A DNA stretch of 64,000 nucleotides from Chrysoperla carnea (GCF_905475395.1 NC_058338.1:10306935-10370934), one strand, 5' to 3'; shown: positions 37,219-49,087, numbered from the stretch's first letter. The notes: generated by a model not told the origin, from the letters alone. Made by a program: numbers and translations.

Positions 37219-38399
37219 AGAACGCGCAAGATTAACTTCAATAAAAAAAAAATATTTTCTGCCTTAAAATCTAGAGAAAAAAGGTTAAAGCTCTTGCGTT
37301 TTAATGTAACGAAATATTTCGAAAGCTCTTGTAAAACATTGCGAGTATATCTTGAGTGTCATGACTGTTTTTACAAATTATTATTAGATGTAAATTATTT
37401 TTTTTGATCGATAAAATGTTGTTATATTTTATTGGAATTTCCACAACTCTATTATAACGTGTGATTTATTGATGCTTGAAAAGAAGGTCTTTCTTTTTTG
37501 GCTTTTTTGCAATTTTCGGAGATTACTTACTCTTAATGAAATGATGATTCATTTTTCCAGATATTACGTCATGAATTTTTTTACATTTGAATTAGAAGTT
37601 AGAAAAGACATTTCAAAACAAAAGCCACAAAACAAATTTATTTTTAATAAACAGCATCAAGGTTTTAATTAATTAATGAAATTTTCTCTCAAATCAATGC
37701 TCAATAAAAATAACTTATCCAATAGTTTTAGAATTCCTTGTATAAAGTACATCATTAATTATTATTTAATTGAGATCACTAATTAATTAATTACTTAATG
37801 TAATTTCAATTAAATTTATTTATTTATCTTTAATTATTTTATTCTAAAACTAAAAATAAATAAGTAAATAAATAAGTAGTATTTTTTTTTTCTAAATTTT
37901 ATATATTATCGTTAAATGGTTTTATCATGTATTTTTATAAAACACATGCATTTAATTGTTATCACTATTATATCCTTATCAGTTGTGTCCCGTATATAAG
38001 CGATAACAGAAATAAAAACAATATGTACATGTAAGTTAATATATATTTAAAACAAATGGAGGCCCCGTACTATATTACTATAGTTTTACAATACAAAAAT
38101 ATAGTAATAATTATGTTTAGAAGTCATGTTGATAAAATTATTATTTTATTTTTAAAACTTTTAACTGTGATGATAAATAATATTATAATCACAAAAATAT
38201 CCAGGTCCGCCCGCTTACCATTATCATTATCATAATTTTTTTTGTAAATTATTATCAAAATTTAATTTTATTTTTCATAAAAGTTATTTCTTTTTAAAAT
38301 ATTATATGTATAATTATTTTAAATAATACATTATATCTCGTCCAAACAAATTTTGCGAATTCAAAACGCCAATTCACTTTATCTTTATAAATGGAAGTG
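37219..38399. other. Gene-free AT-rich stretch
   Basis: No gene or RNA gene is recognised. The open frame at 37469-37672 lacks domain features and could at most be hAT 3' flank. Confidence 0.5.
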
Positions 38400-38720
38400 A
38401 TATGAGAGCCTCGGAACGCCTGCGATTGTACTCAGACCATATCTGTCTTGTAATACCACAAGTACGTTCTTCCCTCCATCTTGGCCTTTTTCAGGATATG
38501 CTCTTTCAGGAGTAACTTGCAGTTCGCAAATGGAACTCCCGGGTATTTATTGATGATTGTGCCCGGCAGCATTGTGCCATTTCTGGCAAGCTCGTCGGCT
38601 TCACAATTTCCTGATAACTTTCCGAAAAATGATGGAATTGAGTTCTGAAAAAACAATATGAAATCCTTAAAAAAGATGTAACTTATGATCATAGAAAAGG
38701 GTGACAAATATTAGCACTAT
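38400..38720 (-). mobile_element. Non-LTR retrotransposon fragment: RNase H end and C-terminal region
   Basis: The - strand translation contains GKLSGNCEADELARNGTML, the G-N-x-x-A-D-E-x-A-R block at the end of the RNase H domain in LINE polyproteins, then ANCKLLLKEHILKKAKMEGR. Comparison with the 59.5 kb fragment shows a one-base frame change near 38465, after which the frame stops; the other frame continues as TRQIWSEYNRR. No reverse transcriptase is left. Confidence 0.75.
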
Positions 38721-39399
38721 AGGTTTATAACGTCAATTTTGGGAAAAACGAATTTTTCTGAAAAATTTTAACAGCTTGTATAGTTCAGGGAAATCGAATA
38801 GTACGAACGATTTTCTTTCAAAACTTAATTATGAGCTGAAAAATTACAAAACAAACAGGTAAAAACTCGAAAAAATCCAGATTAGGTTGATGCAGAAATT
38901 CTAAGTAAATTACTGTCTCCAACATTTCATTTTTTTATCTAATCTTCGCAAGCAGGTAGATTTTTTCTGAATGTCTAAATTTTTTCTTAATGTCTATCAA
39001 AAGTTCAAATGATAATTCATAATTGAAAAGCTAACATCGTAGATACATCACAATTGTTAAGTCCATACACCTCTGTATATAACCCGCACATTTATCTGAA
39101 GGTAAATTGATTGTGGTAAAAAAAGTTATCATTAAAAAAAAACCTTTAACTAAACATTTTAGTTAACATGGTTAGTAATTTTTTATTGTTATCAATGTAA
39201 CAACGTAAATAATTAGATTCACAAATATAAATAATATAATAAACTACTTAAAATAACAATTTTATTGAAATAATTGTTAATTGCAAGATATTTTAACATT
39301 ATCTATATCGTGTGCGGTATTATTATTTCTATGTTAATTATTTATACAGGGTGTCCTTTTTTAAGTTCATATATGCTTGTAACTCGATAAATCGACTTA
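38721..39399. other. Gene-free stretch
   Basis: The phrase ATACAGGGTGTCC at about 39352 looks like a DNA-transposon terminus and stands just before the family B array. Nothing else is recognised. Confidence 0.4.
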
Positions 39400-40375
39400 A
39401 TAGTGCTTAATTCTGATGACGTCATTAAGTTAAAAATTCAATTTTTTTGATAACACAAGCAAATTTGATCCGATCTTATTGGAATTTTTTTTGAAACTCA
39501 TTAATTTTGGGTCAAGCATTTCAGCTGCGATGTTAATTTTTCGCTAGCTATCACTAATGTGCTTCATTCCGGGACCAGGACTCCTTATTCTGGAAATCTA
39601 TTAGAGCTAGGTTAATTTTGATCACAAATTTGAAAATTATGAGGCAAATTTAGTAGGATTGCATACTTGGTTTATCAAAATTGGATAAAATTTGAATGTG
39701 ATAGAGCAAAATTAAATTTTTTGGATTCTGATGACGTCATCAAGTTAAAAAATTCGATTTTTTTGATAACACAGGCAAATTTGATCCGATCTTATTGGAA
39801 TTTTTTTTGAAACCCACTAATTTTGGGTCATGCTTTTCAGCTGTGATGTCAATTTTTTGCTAGCTATCACTTATATGCATAATTCCGGAACCAGGACTCC
39901 ACATTCTTGAAACCTGTTAGGGCCATGTTAATTTTGATCACAAATATGAAAAGTATGACCCAAATTTAGTAGGATTGCATACTTAGTTTATCAAAATTGG
40001 ATAAAATTTGAATGTGATAGAGCAAAATTAAATTTTTTGGATTCTGATGACGTCATCAAGTTAAAAAATTCGTTTTTTTGATAACACAGGCAAATTTGAT
40101 CCGATCTTATTGGAATTTTTTTTGAAACCCACTAATTTTGGGTCATGCTTTTCAGCTGTGATGTCAATTTTTTGCTAGCTATCACTTATATGCATAATTC
40201 CGGGACCAGGACTCTACATTCTTGAAACCTATTAGAGCCAGGTTAATTTTGATCACAAATTTGAAAAGTATGACCCAAAATTAGTAGGATTACATACTTG
40301 GTTTATCAAAATTGTATAAAATTTGGATGTGATAGAGCAAAATTAGTAGGATTACATACTTGGTTTATCAAAATT
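39400..40375 (+). repeat. Satellite family B array, about 3 units, upstream of pannier
   Basis: TTCTGATGACGTCAT recurs at about 39411, 39726 and 40042, a period of 315-316 bp. The second and third units carry the perfect 14-bp palindrome TGATGACGTCATCA. CTAGCTATCACT, GGACCAGGACTC and TTGATCACAAAT also recur in each unit. The last unit is duplicated internally in part (GTAGGATTACATACTTGG twice, about 40283-40373). It is inverted relative to the 21.3 kb array. Confidence 0.85.
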
Positions 40376-40729
40376 GGAAACGAAGAGAGAAATCAATACT
40401 ATAATTTGATACTCTACTATTTGAATAAATTTAAAATGTTTATCAATTAAATGTACAGACTCTTTAAGGTAAAATGACACGATTATGGCAACTCTCCCCC
40501 ATTTTGCCTTTACTCTCATGTTAAATACTATCAGTATACGAATTTTCATCAAAATCATTAGAGTCGATCCCGATATATAGGAGGCATAACCTTAATACTT
40601 GCCCCCGGTGCTTTGCACCCTCGTTATGGCCCTGCTGTTAGTTCTTTTATCTCTTATTGTACTCCTACAAATTAATTTAGTAAGCAAAATCGAAATTTTA
40701 AATAATCCAAAAAAAAAATCTTGTTACAG
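40376..40729. other. Sequence just upstream of the first pannier coding exon
   Basis: This is probably intron or upstream region. The TTGTTACAG acceptor-like site at 40721-40729 suggests that the exon beginning at 40730 is spliced to an unseen upstream 5' exon. Confidence 0.5.
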
Positions 40730-40779
40730 GTTCGTTACGGTAACAAACATTCGTATGCGCCGATAAAGTCATCCATACA

Positions 40780-43700
40780 ATGTTCCATACAAATGGCACC
40801 GCAAATAATTACGATATGGCTGGAAGTACGACAAACTCATATCAACATCATCATCAACAACAAACTCCCGTCTATGTACCATCAACACGTGCCACCCTAT
40901 CACAATATTCCGGACATCATCCACAACATCCACACGCCCATCATTTTAGTGGTACGACACCACAAACAGCGGCTGCAGCATGGGCAACACCAGATGCGTA
41001 TGTACCAACAGCGGCTGGACATCATGCATTAACTACTGCAACCGGTGGTGCAGGAGCCTCACCATCAGCGTTAACCAGTCAATTTTATGCACAAAATGCA
41101 ATGATGATGTCATCTTGGGGTCGTGCAGCGTATGATGCCAGTGGATTTCAAAGAAATTCACCTTACGGTACGTAAACATTTTCATTATCATATACATTTT
41201 TTCTTAGTATTCATAGGTGACATGTATTGGATCATAACTTTGATAATAGTCTCGTTCAATATTCATAGATGTCGTTATACCTTTTTAAATATAAATTTAC
41301 AAATCTCACTTCACGAGTTTAAAGACTATCGAACGGATGACGCGAGGGCTAACGTGTTAAAATCACTTAATTTTAGAGTGTCTAGAGGTGAATGTTACCT
41401 TAAAATATACTTCTTTCATGATACATAATTTCATTGAAACAGATCTCCATCAATTAGTCTGAATAATATATTTAAAAATGTTCAATTTATAAAATATTAG
41501 TTAAATAAATGAGTAAAAACTACTTTTAGCTTTTAAATAATACTGTTTTGATGCACTTAAGATGAATAATGAGATAATAAGTCAAACTTCAATCGAAATA
41601 TTAAAGCCAGATATTATTTATTAAAAGATGGATAACCATTAGTACAATCAAATTATTTAAATAAATTATTGTAAAAATAAAAAATAAAAAAGCGTTGCAT
41701 CTTGGATTTTGGCGTACACACAGATCTTGTCTATATTGGGAAATACTGAAATTATCTCCTTCATCCTTTTCTTAAAAATCGGGCAGGTCAGCTAGCTTAA
41801 TACTAAGTTAGCGGATTGACTACCTTAAGCAATGATAATGATAAGTGCAAAATAAATGATAAAATATTACTTAAGGACGCTCTCAAAAAAACATGTTTTC
41901 TCCGGATCATCCTAAACGTGTATTTGGATTCTCATTAATGCCTTTTATAAGCAGGTAAATTTTTTAATATCCCTTACGGTGTTAAATTAAATCAAATCCC
42001 ATATTGAGTGTTTTTAAAGGTATGTTTTATTATGTAACAAAGCTAATTTTCTTAAGATTAATTTGGAAAACTAATATTCGTTAATTAAAAGCATGACAAA
42101 TGTTTTCCTATGAAGAAAATTATAACAAGCGGCCCTAGTTTTTCCATAAAATTCCATATATTCAAAATTTTACTTTAATTTTTGTCTATTTTCCCCAAGA
42201 TTACCAGAATCCACCCTCAAAATGAGAAACATTAGTCTCAGATATTTTTATACACTCATTTTTTTTTTGGGAACATCCTTAATGCCAGACAATGACTGCC
42301 GGTGGTAATACATTAACTTTGTAGGAATCTCCATAATACCTGTGAAAAATTGAGCGAAAAGGTTAACAGTCTCATATTTTCGAACAACAACTCTGGGGAA
42401 CAATTTTTTTTTTTTCAATTAATTTCTTATCGTAAAAACAACTTAACAATTTCTTATCGTTTTAGTAAAAAATTCCATTTCTTCCTTTTTTTTTCTTTTT
42501 TACTATTATTGTTATCAAAATTTTACGCATTTTTTTATAATGTTGTTCACTATCTAAAAAAAAACTAAAACAAAACAAAACAGATTTATAAAGAATTGAA
42601 AAAGATGTCGTTAACTTAAAAATTAATATTTTGTTTTTGTTTTTTTACAGATAGTGCAATGGAATTTCAATTTGGTGAAGGTCGTGAATGTGTTAATTGT
42701 GGTGCAATATCCACACCATTATGGCGTCGTGATGGAACTGGCCATTATTTATGTAATGCATGTGGTCTATATCATAAAATGAATGGTATGAATCGGCCAT
42801 TGATTAAACCATCTAAAAGACTGGTTGGTGTAAATTTTTAACATTACCTATCATTAATCTTAAAATCTCTTTAAAAAAATTTCTATTCGAAATTACATAA
42901 AGATAACAAAATGATCAGAAATTGGTAACCCAAGGCATGATCAGCGAGTCACCGAATTGATAACTTCAAGTTACCGCTAAGTTCCGAAACTACAGTATAA
43001 TAATTAAAAATAAATGCAGATTTTTTTACAATAAATACGAGCAAGTTCTCTGAGAAGTTTGTTCACGCGTTTGACCTCTAGGTATAATTTGTCGACTTTT
43101 ACTTTTAGCCTATGTATGTAAGTAAGAGGTCCTTTGTGGAGCTCTAGGGATCGATTTAAAAGAATCTTACATCAATCGATTTGTCTATTTAATAGCTATT
43201 CAATGATATCCCCATTAATATAGTTCTCCACCTACCTTTTTTTTTCTTTTTCCCAATATAGCGTCTGGTGGTCGCCATAGTGAATTTTTATTACCGCCAT
43301 GTCTTCAATGACACTTTCAAGAATCATCAAAATCGACCCAGTTAAAAAAATTCACCAAAGAACACGTTTAAAAATGAAAACAACACTGATCCGAAACATT
43401 CTCTTAATACCCAAAGAAACCATGCCAATGTCTAGAAAGATTCTCTTAATACCCATAGAAACCATGCCAATCTCTAGCTTAGATCGTAATATACCTAATT
43501 AGATTAATAATAATGAAATTTGATTTGAATCGAACTCATAAACTTTTTGATTTTCCCCATAGTTCTAACCAAAGAAAAATTGTTTTGTTCTAGACAGCTA
43601 CTAGACGTTTAGGACTATGCTGTACAAATTGCGGCACTCGAACAACAACATTATGGCGTCGAAATAATGATGGTGAACCTGTTTGTAATGCCTGTGGATT

Positions 43701-45117
43701 ATATTTTAAATTACATGGTGTAAATCGACCATTAGCAATGCGAAAAGATGGTATACAAACACGTAAACGTAAACCAAAAAAATCATCGAGCGGTGGAAGT
43801 GGCGGTAATTCAACGCAACAGCAATCGAATGGTACAGGGAGCGTTGGAACTGATCGAGATGATGCTTCGTCAACGCCTGTAAATGGTATGTGACTCTCTG
43901 TTATAAGATTTTAATGCTAAGATAGAATTCTATCTAGCGATAGAAAAAAAAATTACTGGTGTTAGCTCACATAGATATATAATATTCAACGGAAATGTTG
44001 TTTACAATATTGTTCAACAACAAAAATTTAAATTTTTATTTTTATTTGGGTCACTTTTTCTTTTATTTATAATGAGCAATTCTTCAAAAATGTAAATCGC
44101 GACTTAAGTACAAACTGCAAAGTTTATACAGTAAAACTTGATTAAGTGGGACCTGGATAAGTGAGAAATCCCCATAGCTGGAACTCGTGGCGCTGACATC
44201 TTAGCGTTAAAATCTCATACATTCCAACTACACATCTTACTGAAATACATTTGTTTTATATTTCAGATTCAAAGCATCATTCGTCATCCCACAATGATAA
44301 CAATAACACACCAAATTCCTCGTCGTCACATCATGCGTCATCTGAATCACCGTTAACATTAGCCATGCTATCAAAAGTGAATACAGATCGTCCATATTTA
44401 GGACACACATCGCTCTTATCACCAAATCCCTTAACAACGTCACATATTAAAACTGAACCATCAATTTATCATCCACATGACACAACGCCACACGGACATG
44501 CGCACCACGGGCATCATCACCATCACCATCATCATTCACCAAGTGCGGTAGCAACATCATCGGCTGCAGCCCAATATAATTGTTTACAAGGACAACCGTA
44601 TACTCATTCGATGTACCATCATCAGCAAGTATTTGCTGGATTTACGGGTAAAATTTTTTGCCATTTTTTCTAAATTATATTGTCTTGTTTTTAAGGTATT
44701 TCTAACGCAATGCGATTAAAAGTAGTTTTGCACGTTAAATTCCATAGGGGTAGTTTTAAACGACATACAGCTTTAAAAAAAAGTTAGGACCATTGAACGT
44801 CTCTGTTGGGTACTGTAAAATTACAAAAGTTGTCCATATTTAACAAGAAAAATGATTTGCTAAAATGACTTAGCACCCGGTGCATATCGACTTAGACCTT
44901 CTGGGTACGATTTATTTTGGAAAGCCAAATCAAAAATTAATGAAGCCAAAAAAAATACTACAAATTAAAATAAAAAAAGACTGTTGGTTTATAAACGTTT
45001 AAAAGGATCCTTTTTGTTTCAGGTTCAAATGCAGGTGGTGCAACTACGACCCCTGAAATGGCCTATCATCATCAACATCATGTAACAGCTGCTGCAAAGT
45101 TAATGGCGTCGTCCTAA
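40780..45117 (+). CDS. pnr: Pannier-like two-finger GATA transcription factor
   Basis: Nuclear activator or repressor that binds GATA sites; in flies pannier acts in dorsal patterning, heart and bristle development (family knowledge). Coding exons: 40780-41167, 42651-42823, 43594-43885, 44267-44647, 45023-45117. They total 1,329 nt, 442 codons plus stop. Start: the exon begins at acceptor 40729, has an in-frame TAA at 40741, and this is the first in-frame ATG. N-terminal region rich in His, Gln and Ala. N-finger C143-x2-C146-x17-C164-x2-C167 ([20 protein letters not shown]); C-finger C197-x2-C200-x17-C218-x2-C221 ([20 protein letters not shown]), followed by the basic [14 protein letters not shown] tail. 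The Ser/His-rich C-terminus has an IKTE motif (345-348) and eight consecutive His (367-374). Both fingers, with TRTTT in the second, fit pannier better than serpent or grain. Other isoforms from upstream exons are possible. Confidence 0.93.
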
Positions 45118-46491
45118 TTTGAACAAAAAACGAACCCTCTTTCTCAACATAAATGAACAAAATTGAACATAAGAAACAAATTTATCAATTTTATCGAAGT
45201 GCAATATAAATATCGGTTCCGTCACTAAAAGCCCAAAATATACAAATGAACAAGAAAATCTGCCACAATCAATCAAAAAATTAGCCATAAAATAGTCACA
45301 AAATTCACGCAGCCAGCTTGATCAAAACTGAATTGATTGGCTTTCTCAAAATTTAAATTGTACATAATATAAGGCACTTTTGTTTCGTAAATATAACAAA
45401 ATGAAAATACGGGGGATCGAACCCCGGATCTTTCTTTAAAAAGCTAAATGGCTTTTGTTCCCTCCTTTGAATTGGATCAAACGAATCTCCATTAAAATAT
45501 TATATTACGTACTATTCATGTAAACAATTTTACAATAAACAATTTTAAACAATATATTTCAAATAGAATAAATTATCATGCGTTGTAAAATCATTGCCCA
45601 CAAAAAAGAAACATGTAAATAACTACTCCACCTTTAATTAAAGCCAGCAAACATTTTTTTTTTTATAATTTGCAACAAAATGAAAATTTTGGCAGTCATA
45701 GTCCTAACGTTGCCCAAAAAACAAACCAAGCAGGAGCGCTATCAAGAAAATCGGATTTGTTAAATGAAACACCGGCTTAAAATTGATTAATTCATATCTT
45801 CTTTTTTTTATTAATGATTTTCTGTATCGCTTACCGTTCAAAATTTTTCTAATTTTGGACTCTGTTAAAGTAATTCCTCTGTATATATAATTACAGTGGA
45901 ACCTCGATAACTCGTACCTCGTTAAGTCGTAATCCTCAGTAGAGAGAAGATTAAACTGATCGCGTTAGGTATATGACTAACGACACATTTTTGGTTGAAT
46001 TTTAATTTATAAATAACGAACTTGTAGCGTACAAATGATGTACGCGGTGGCTTTATACTCAACACTACATTTTTTGTAAATAATTTTAGTTTTAGTAATC
46101 ATTGTAAATGTAATTCATGTATTAGAAAAACAAATTTTTTCTTTAAAATAAAAATTGTAAAATATATTGATTTTTTCAATATTATTATGTACTGTTTTTT
46201 AGATCTTTTTTTTTTTTTGTAAATATTAATTATTAATTAATTATCTTATTATAATTATTAAAAAAACAATCACAATTTATCAAATTTTTAAATAAATAAA
46301 TCACTTTCAATGTAAAATTATTGCAATCATTTATTTAATTCCCTCTCTCTAAGTCATTTCCTTATTCAATTTATTATACCAACTCAAAGATGTAAACCTT
46401 TAAAAATCATCTTGTATTTGATTAATGATTACTCAGCAACTTAGGCCAACAAATAAGGTAAGGTTAGAGTTTACAGACTTAGCTGACCGCT
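45118..46491 (+). other. Pannier 3' flank, probable 3' UTR
   Basis: AT-rich and without another gene. AATAAA-type signals occur at about 46148 and 46300. A tRNA-Ala-like relic (45409-45455) lies inside. Where the transcript ends cannot be read from sequence alone. Confidence 0.5.
45409..45455 (-). pseudogene. tRNA-Ala-derived fragment (T-arm half)
   Basis: On the - strand, GGGGTTCGATCCCCCGTA preserves the T stem-loop and B box of the tRNA-Ala genes at 50-52 kb. The adjoining GAAAGATCC resembles their GAAAGGCCC, after which the anticodon and D arms cannot be recognised. It lies about 290 bp past the pannier stop. A SINE head is an alternative. Confidence 0.55.
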
Positions 46492-47057
46492 ATTCGCACC
46501 ATGTGTGAGTTTTATTGAAGGCGTTTCCATGGTAACGATACACTACTTTAATTATAGAATTGTATGGATGCATATATAATTGTATGGATTACATTTATCA
46601 CTTACATTGAAAATTTAATATTATTGTCTCACAAATTTAAATAAATAATTATGATAATTTATATTTGAAAATAATATTTGTGAAATTTGATTTCTTATTT
46701 TCACAATTTTGAATCCATTAAGTTTAATTAATTAGTGTTTTTCAATAATTTTAGTTTGACAGTTTCTATAAGATTAACATGTAAAGAATAGGGCTTTTCA
46801 TTTTCAAATCATGATTCACATTTGTTTCGTACTAAATGATTTATAACCAATGTGATAAAATGAATAACAAATACCTTCTATCTTAGTCCTACTTATTGCT
46901 GTCAGTACGAAAAAATAAACTCTGCACTTGCGCTTATGACATGATGAAAAGGCCTATTGCAAATTAGTCATAACAGCCTCCTTTATCGCCAAAATTTTTC
47001 ACTGGAAGCGCTGGCATCGATTTTATTGTCCCTACCATGACTACACACACAACGAAT
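46492..47057 (+). repeat. Repeat family D copy carrying a nested MITE
   Basis: It runs from ATTCGCAC to AACGAAT like the 24.8 kb copy, with high similarity along its length, but it is interrupted by a 168-bp insertion at 46789-46956. It is non-coding. Confidence 0.8.
46789..46956. mobile_element. 168-bp MITE nested in a family D repeat
   Basis: Ends TAGGGCTTTTCAT and ATGATGAAAAGGCCTA are inverted repeats with one mismatch in the first 11 bases. The two other family D copies show the uninterrupted site (AAGAATTG), which fixes the insertion limits. Each end is TA, as expected for a TA-targeting element, but no clear extra target duplication is seen. Confidence 0.75.
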
Positions 47058-48356
47058 ACAAAACTAATATTTACATTTTTCCAAGAGTAACTTAATTGTA
47101 CGTACCTAATAGAAAATAGTCGTTAAATATTAAATAGCATGGAAATTAATTTTGGTAAAAACTACATTCAGTTTTTCCATATTATAATTTATAATTTTCA
47201 CCCTAAACTCTTGTAAATAATCTGTTGTTAGCTTATTTGAAGGACATTCAAGTGTTAAATTTTACTCTTACGGTGGCTATACATGTAGTAAATAATTATT
47301 CCCATCAAGTCAAGGGGAAAGATTCGGGTACCGCAATGCTAATTTTAGTACCTATAGAATATAATAAAATATAGAATTTTCATACTCACAAAAAACAAGA
47401 CGATTTTCCACAATTTTTTGCAATTTACTTGAAAAATATGCATTTAAGAGAAAAAATAAGTCAGTTCAAAGTTATCGGAAAGTTGGACTTAAGCATTAAG
47501 TCGGGAACACCATCAAAAATTGAGGTCCTGTCAGAGAGTAATGGAACGGAGTTTATTAAAAATTAAAAAGATTCATAAAATTAAAGGCTCCAAGATCAGA
47601 GAAAAATCAAACGTTACTGATGTCAATGTTACAATTAAATAACTAAAGTGGTTTTGGACTGGTCATATAACCAGGATGGAGGGTTTGCGGGACATCGGTG
47701 GATTCGATTTGCAGTCGATCTATTGTAGTTCAAAACTAAACTCCTCTATTAAATCAAAATCTTTGTTACCTTTAACGAAACGTTTACCTATAAATAATAA
47801 ATTGATTTTATTGATGGCAGAACAGTAAAAAAACAGAATGATATGTTTATATTTCAATGGTTATGTGAAAAGTTGACAGGTCACACAGCCATGTCAATCA
47901 GTTCACAATACAAACTAACCACTTATTATCATAAACATAACATGATCAACACGACACGACGTTGATCAAACGTTGACCACTTCAAAAAATAATAATACGC
48001 TATACCTATGTACTTATACTGTACAAACAATAAGTTTTCCACCCTTCAAATTATTAGGGTTGACAAAACTTTAAAACCTACTATTTTTTTCACCTACTAT
48101 TTTTGAGTATTTTTTTCAATTCTTTTTAATTACCAATTTACAATGTTGTTAACTGAATATTATCCCTATCCCTATCCCTATATATTATAAATGTGAAAGT
48201 AAGGATGTTTGTTTGTTTGTTTGTTACGCTTTCACGCAAAAACTAGCGAATGTTTTTTAATGAAATTGTACAGCAATATAGCTCATACATCAGAATAACA
48301 CATGAGCTATAAATTATGAAGATATAGATATTATTTAAAAAACATTAAATTTAATC
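47058..48356. other. Intergenic stretch between pannier and the nuclear receptor
   Basis: No gene. CCCTAT is repeated three times near 48162-48180. At about 48186 AATGTGAAAGTAAGGATGTT, followed by repeated TTTG, starts a widespread insect repeat module (family H). Confidence 0.5.
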
Positions 48357-48492
48357 TGGCATTTACTATTTTAAATTTTTACAGAAATCTTTAATTTATG
48401 GTTCAAAATAATGATCACAGATGGAGCAGAATGATCATCATTTTGAACCAGAAATTAGAGATTTCTGTAAAAATTTAAAACAGTAAATGTCA
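48357..48492. repeat. Foldback with ~60-bp arms
   Basis: Arms 48357-48416 and 48432-48492 pair along their whole length with few mismatches (for example TTTTTACAGAAATCT against AGATTTCTGTAAAAA), leaving a loop of about 15 nt. The right arm abuts a family E copy. Confidence 0.7.
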
Positions 48493-48670
48493 AACAATTC
48501 ATGGCTACCTTTTCTTTAATACTCAATGAATTATGACTATTTTACAATTTAAAAATTTGAAAACTGTGCATGTCTTTTAGCTGCGTAAAACAATCCCTTC
48601 AAGTGTTATGGAAGGGGGATAAGTGAGATCAAGAGAGGTGGAGGCTATAAAGCGATGATTTTTTCTTTAA
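48491..48670 (+). repeat. Repeat family E copy
   Basis: Partner of 18257-18440, with shared AACAATTCATGGCTACC and GGATAAGTGAGATCAAGAGA blocks. It is non-coding. Confidence 0.65.
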
Positions 48671-49087
48671 AAAAACTAGAGAGATCCCTTAAAATCGAAT
48701 ATCAAAGGTAAGTAAGTGTTGAAATTACAGGAATATGTTCAAGCGACAACAACTACCCCTATAATAATAAATCCTTAAACTTTCTCGTTTTTCTTTAAAT
48801 TTTCAACAAAATCAAATAAAATTTACATTAGGCGAGTTTTAACTAATGTTGATTGCAAAACATGTTAAAAATCCGAGGCACCCTAACTATAACAACTTGA
48901 TAATTCACAGTTACAAGTTAACGAGCGTTGAAATAACAATGATATTACAAAATATTTTAAAGAAAGAAAATGAAAATACGTTGATTATGATTTTCATATA
49001 AAAGCTGTGAATTTTCTAAGATTATCGTCATTTCATTATTCGTTATCTTTCAATTTAGATTAATTTTCTTTTCAAAACTGTATATAA

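Noticed and set aside
40376-40558. Reverse-strand frame at 40352-40558 as an antisense gene
   Set aside because: It overlaps the end of a satellite unit and has no coding features.
40721-41032. 103-codon open frame overlapping the first pannier coding exon
   Set aside because: It is out of frame with the exon that splices correctly into the zinc fingers and is explained by His/Gln/Thr-rich codon shadows.
43299-43502. 67-codon frame inside the pannier intron
   Set aside because: It is produced by a short tandem duplication, lies between two well-defined exons and has no splice support.
48160-48184. CCCTAT repeats as interstitial telomere sequence
   Set aside because: Only three units, and the motif does not match the common insect telomere repeat TTAGG.
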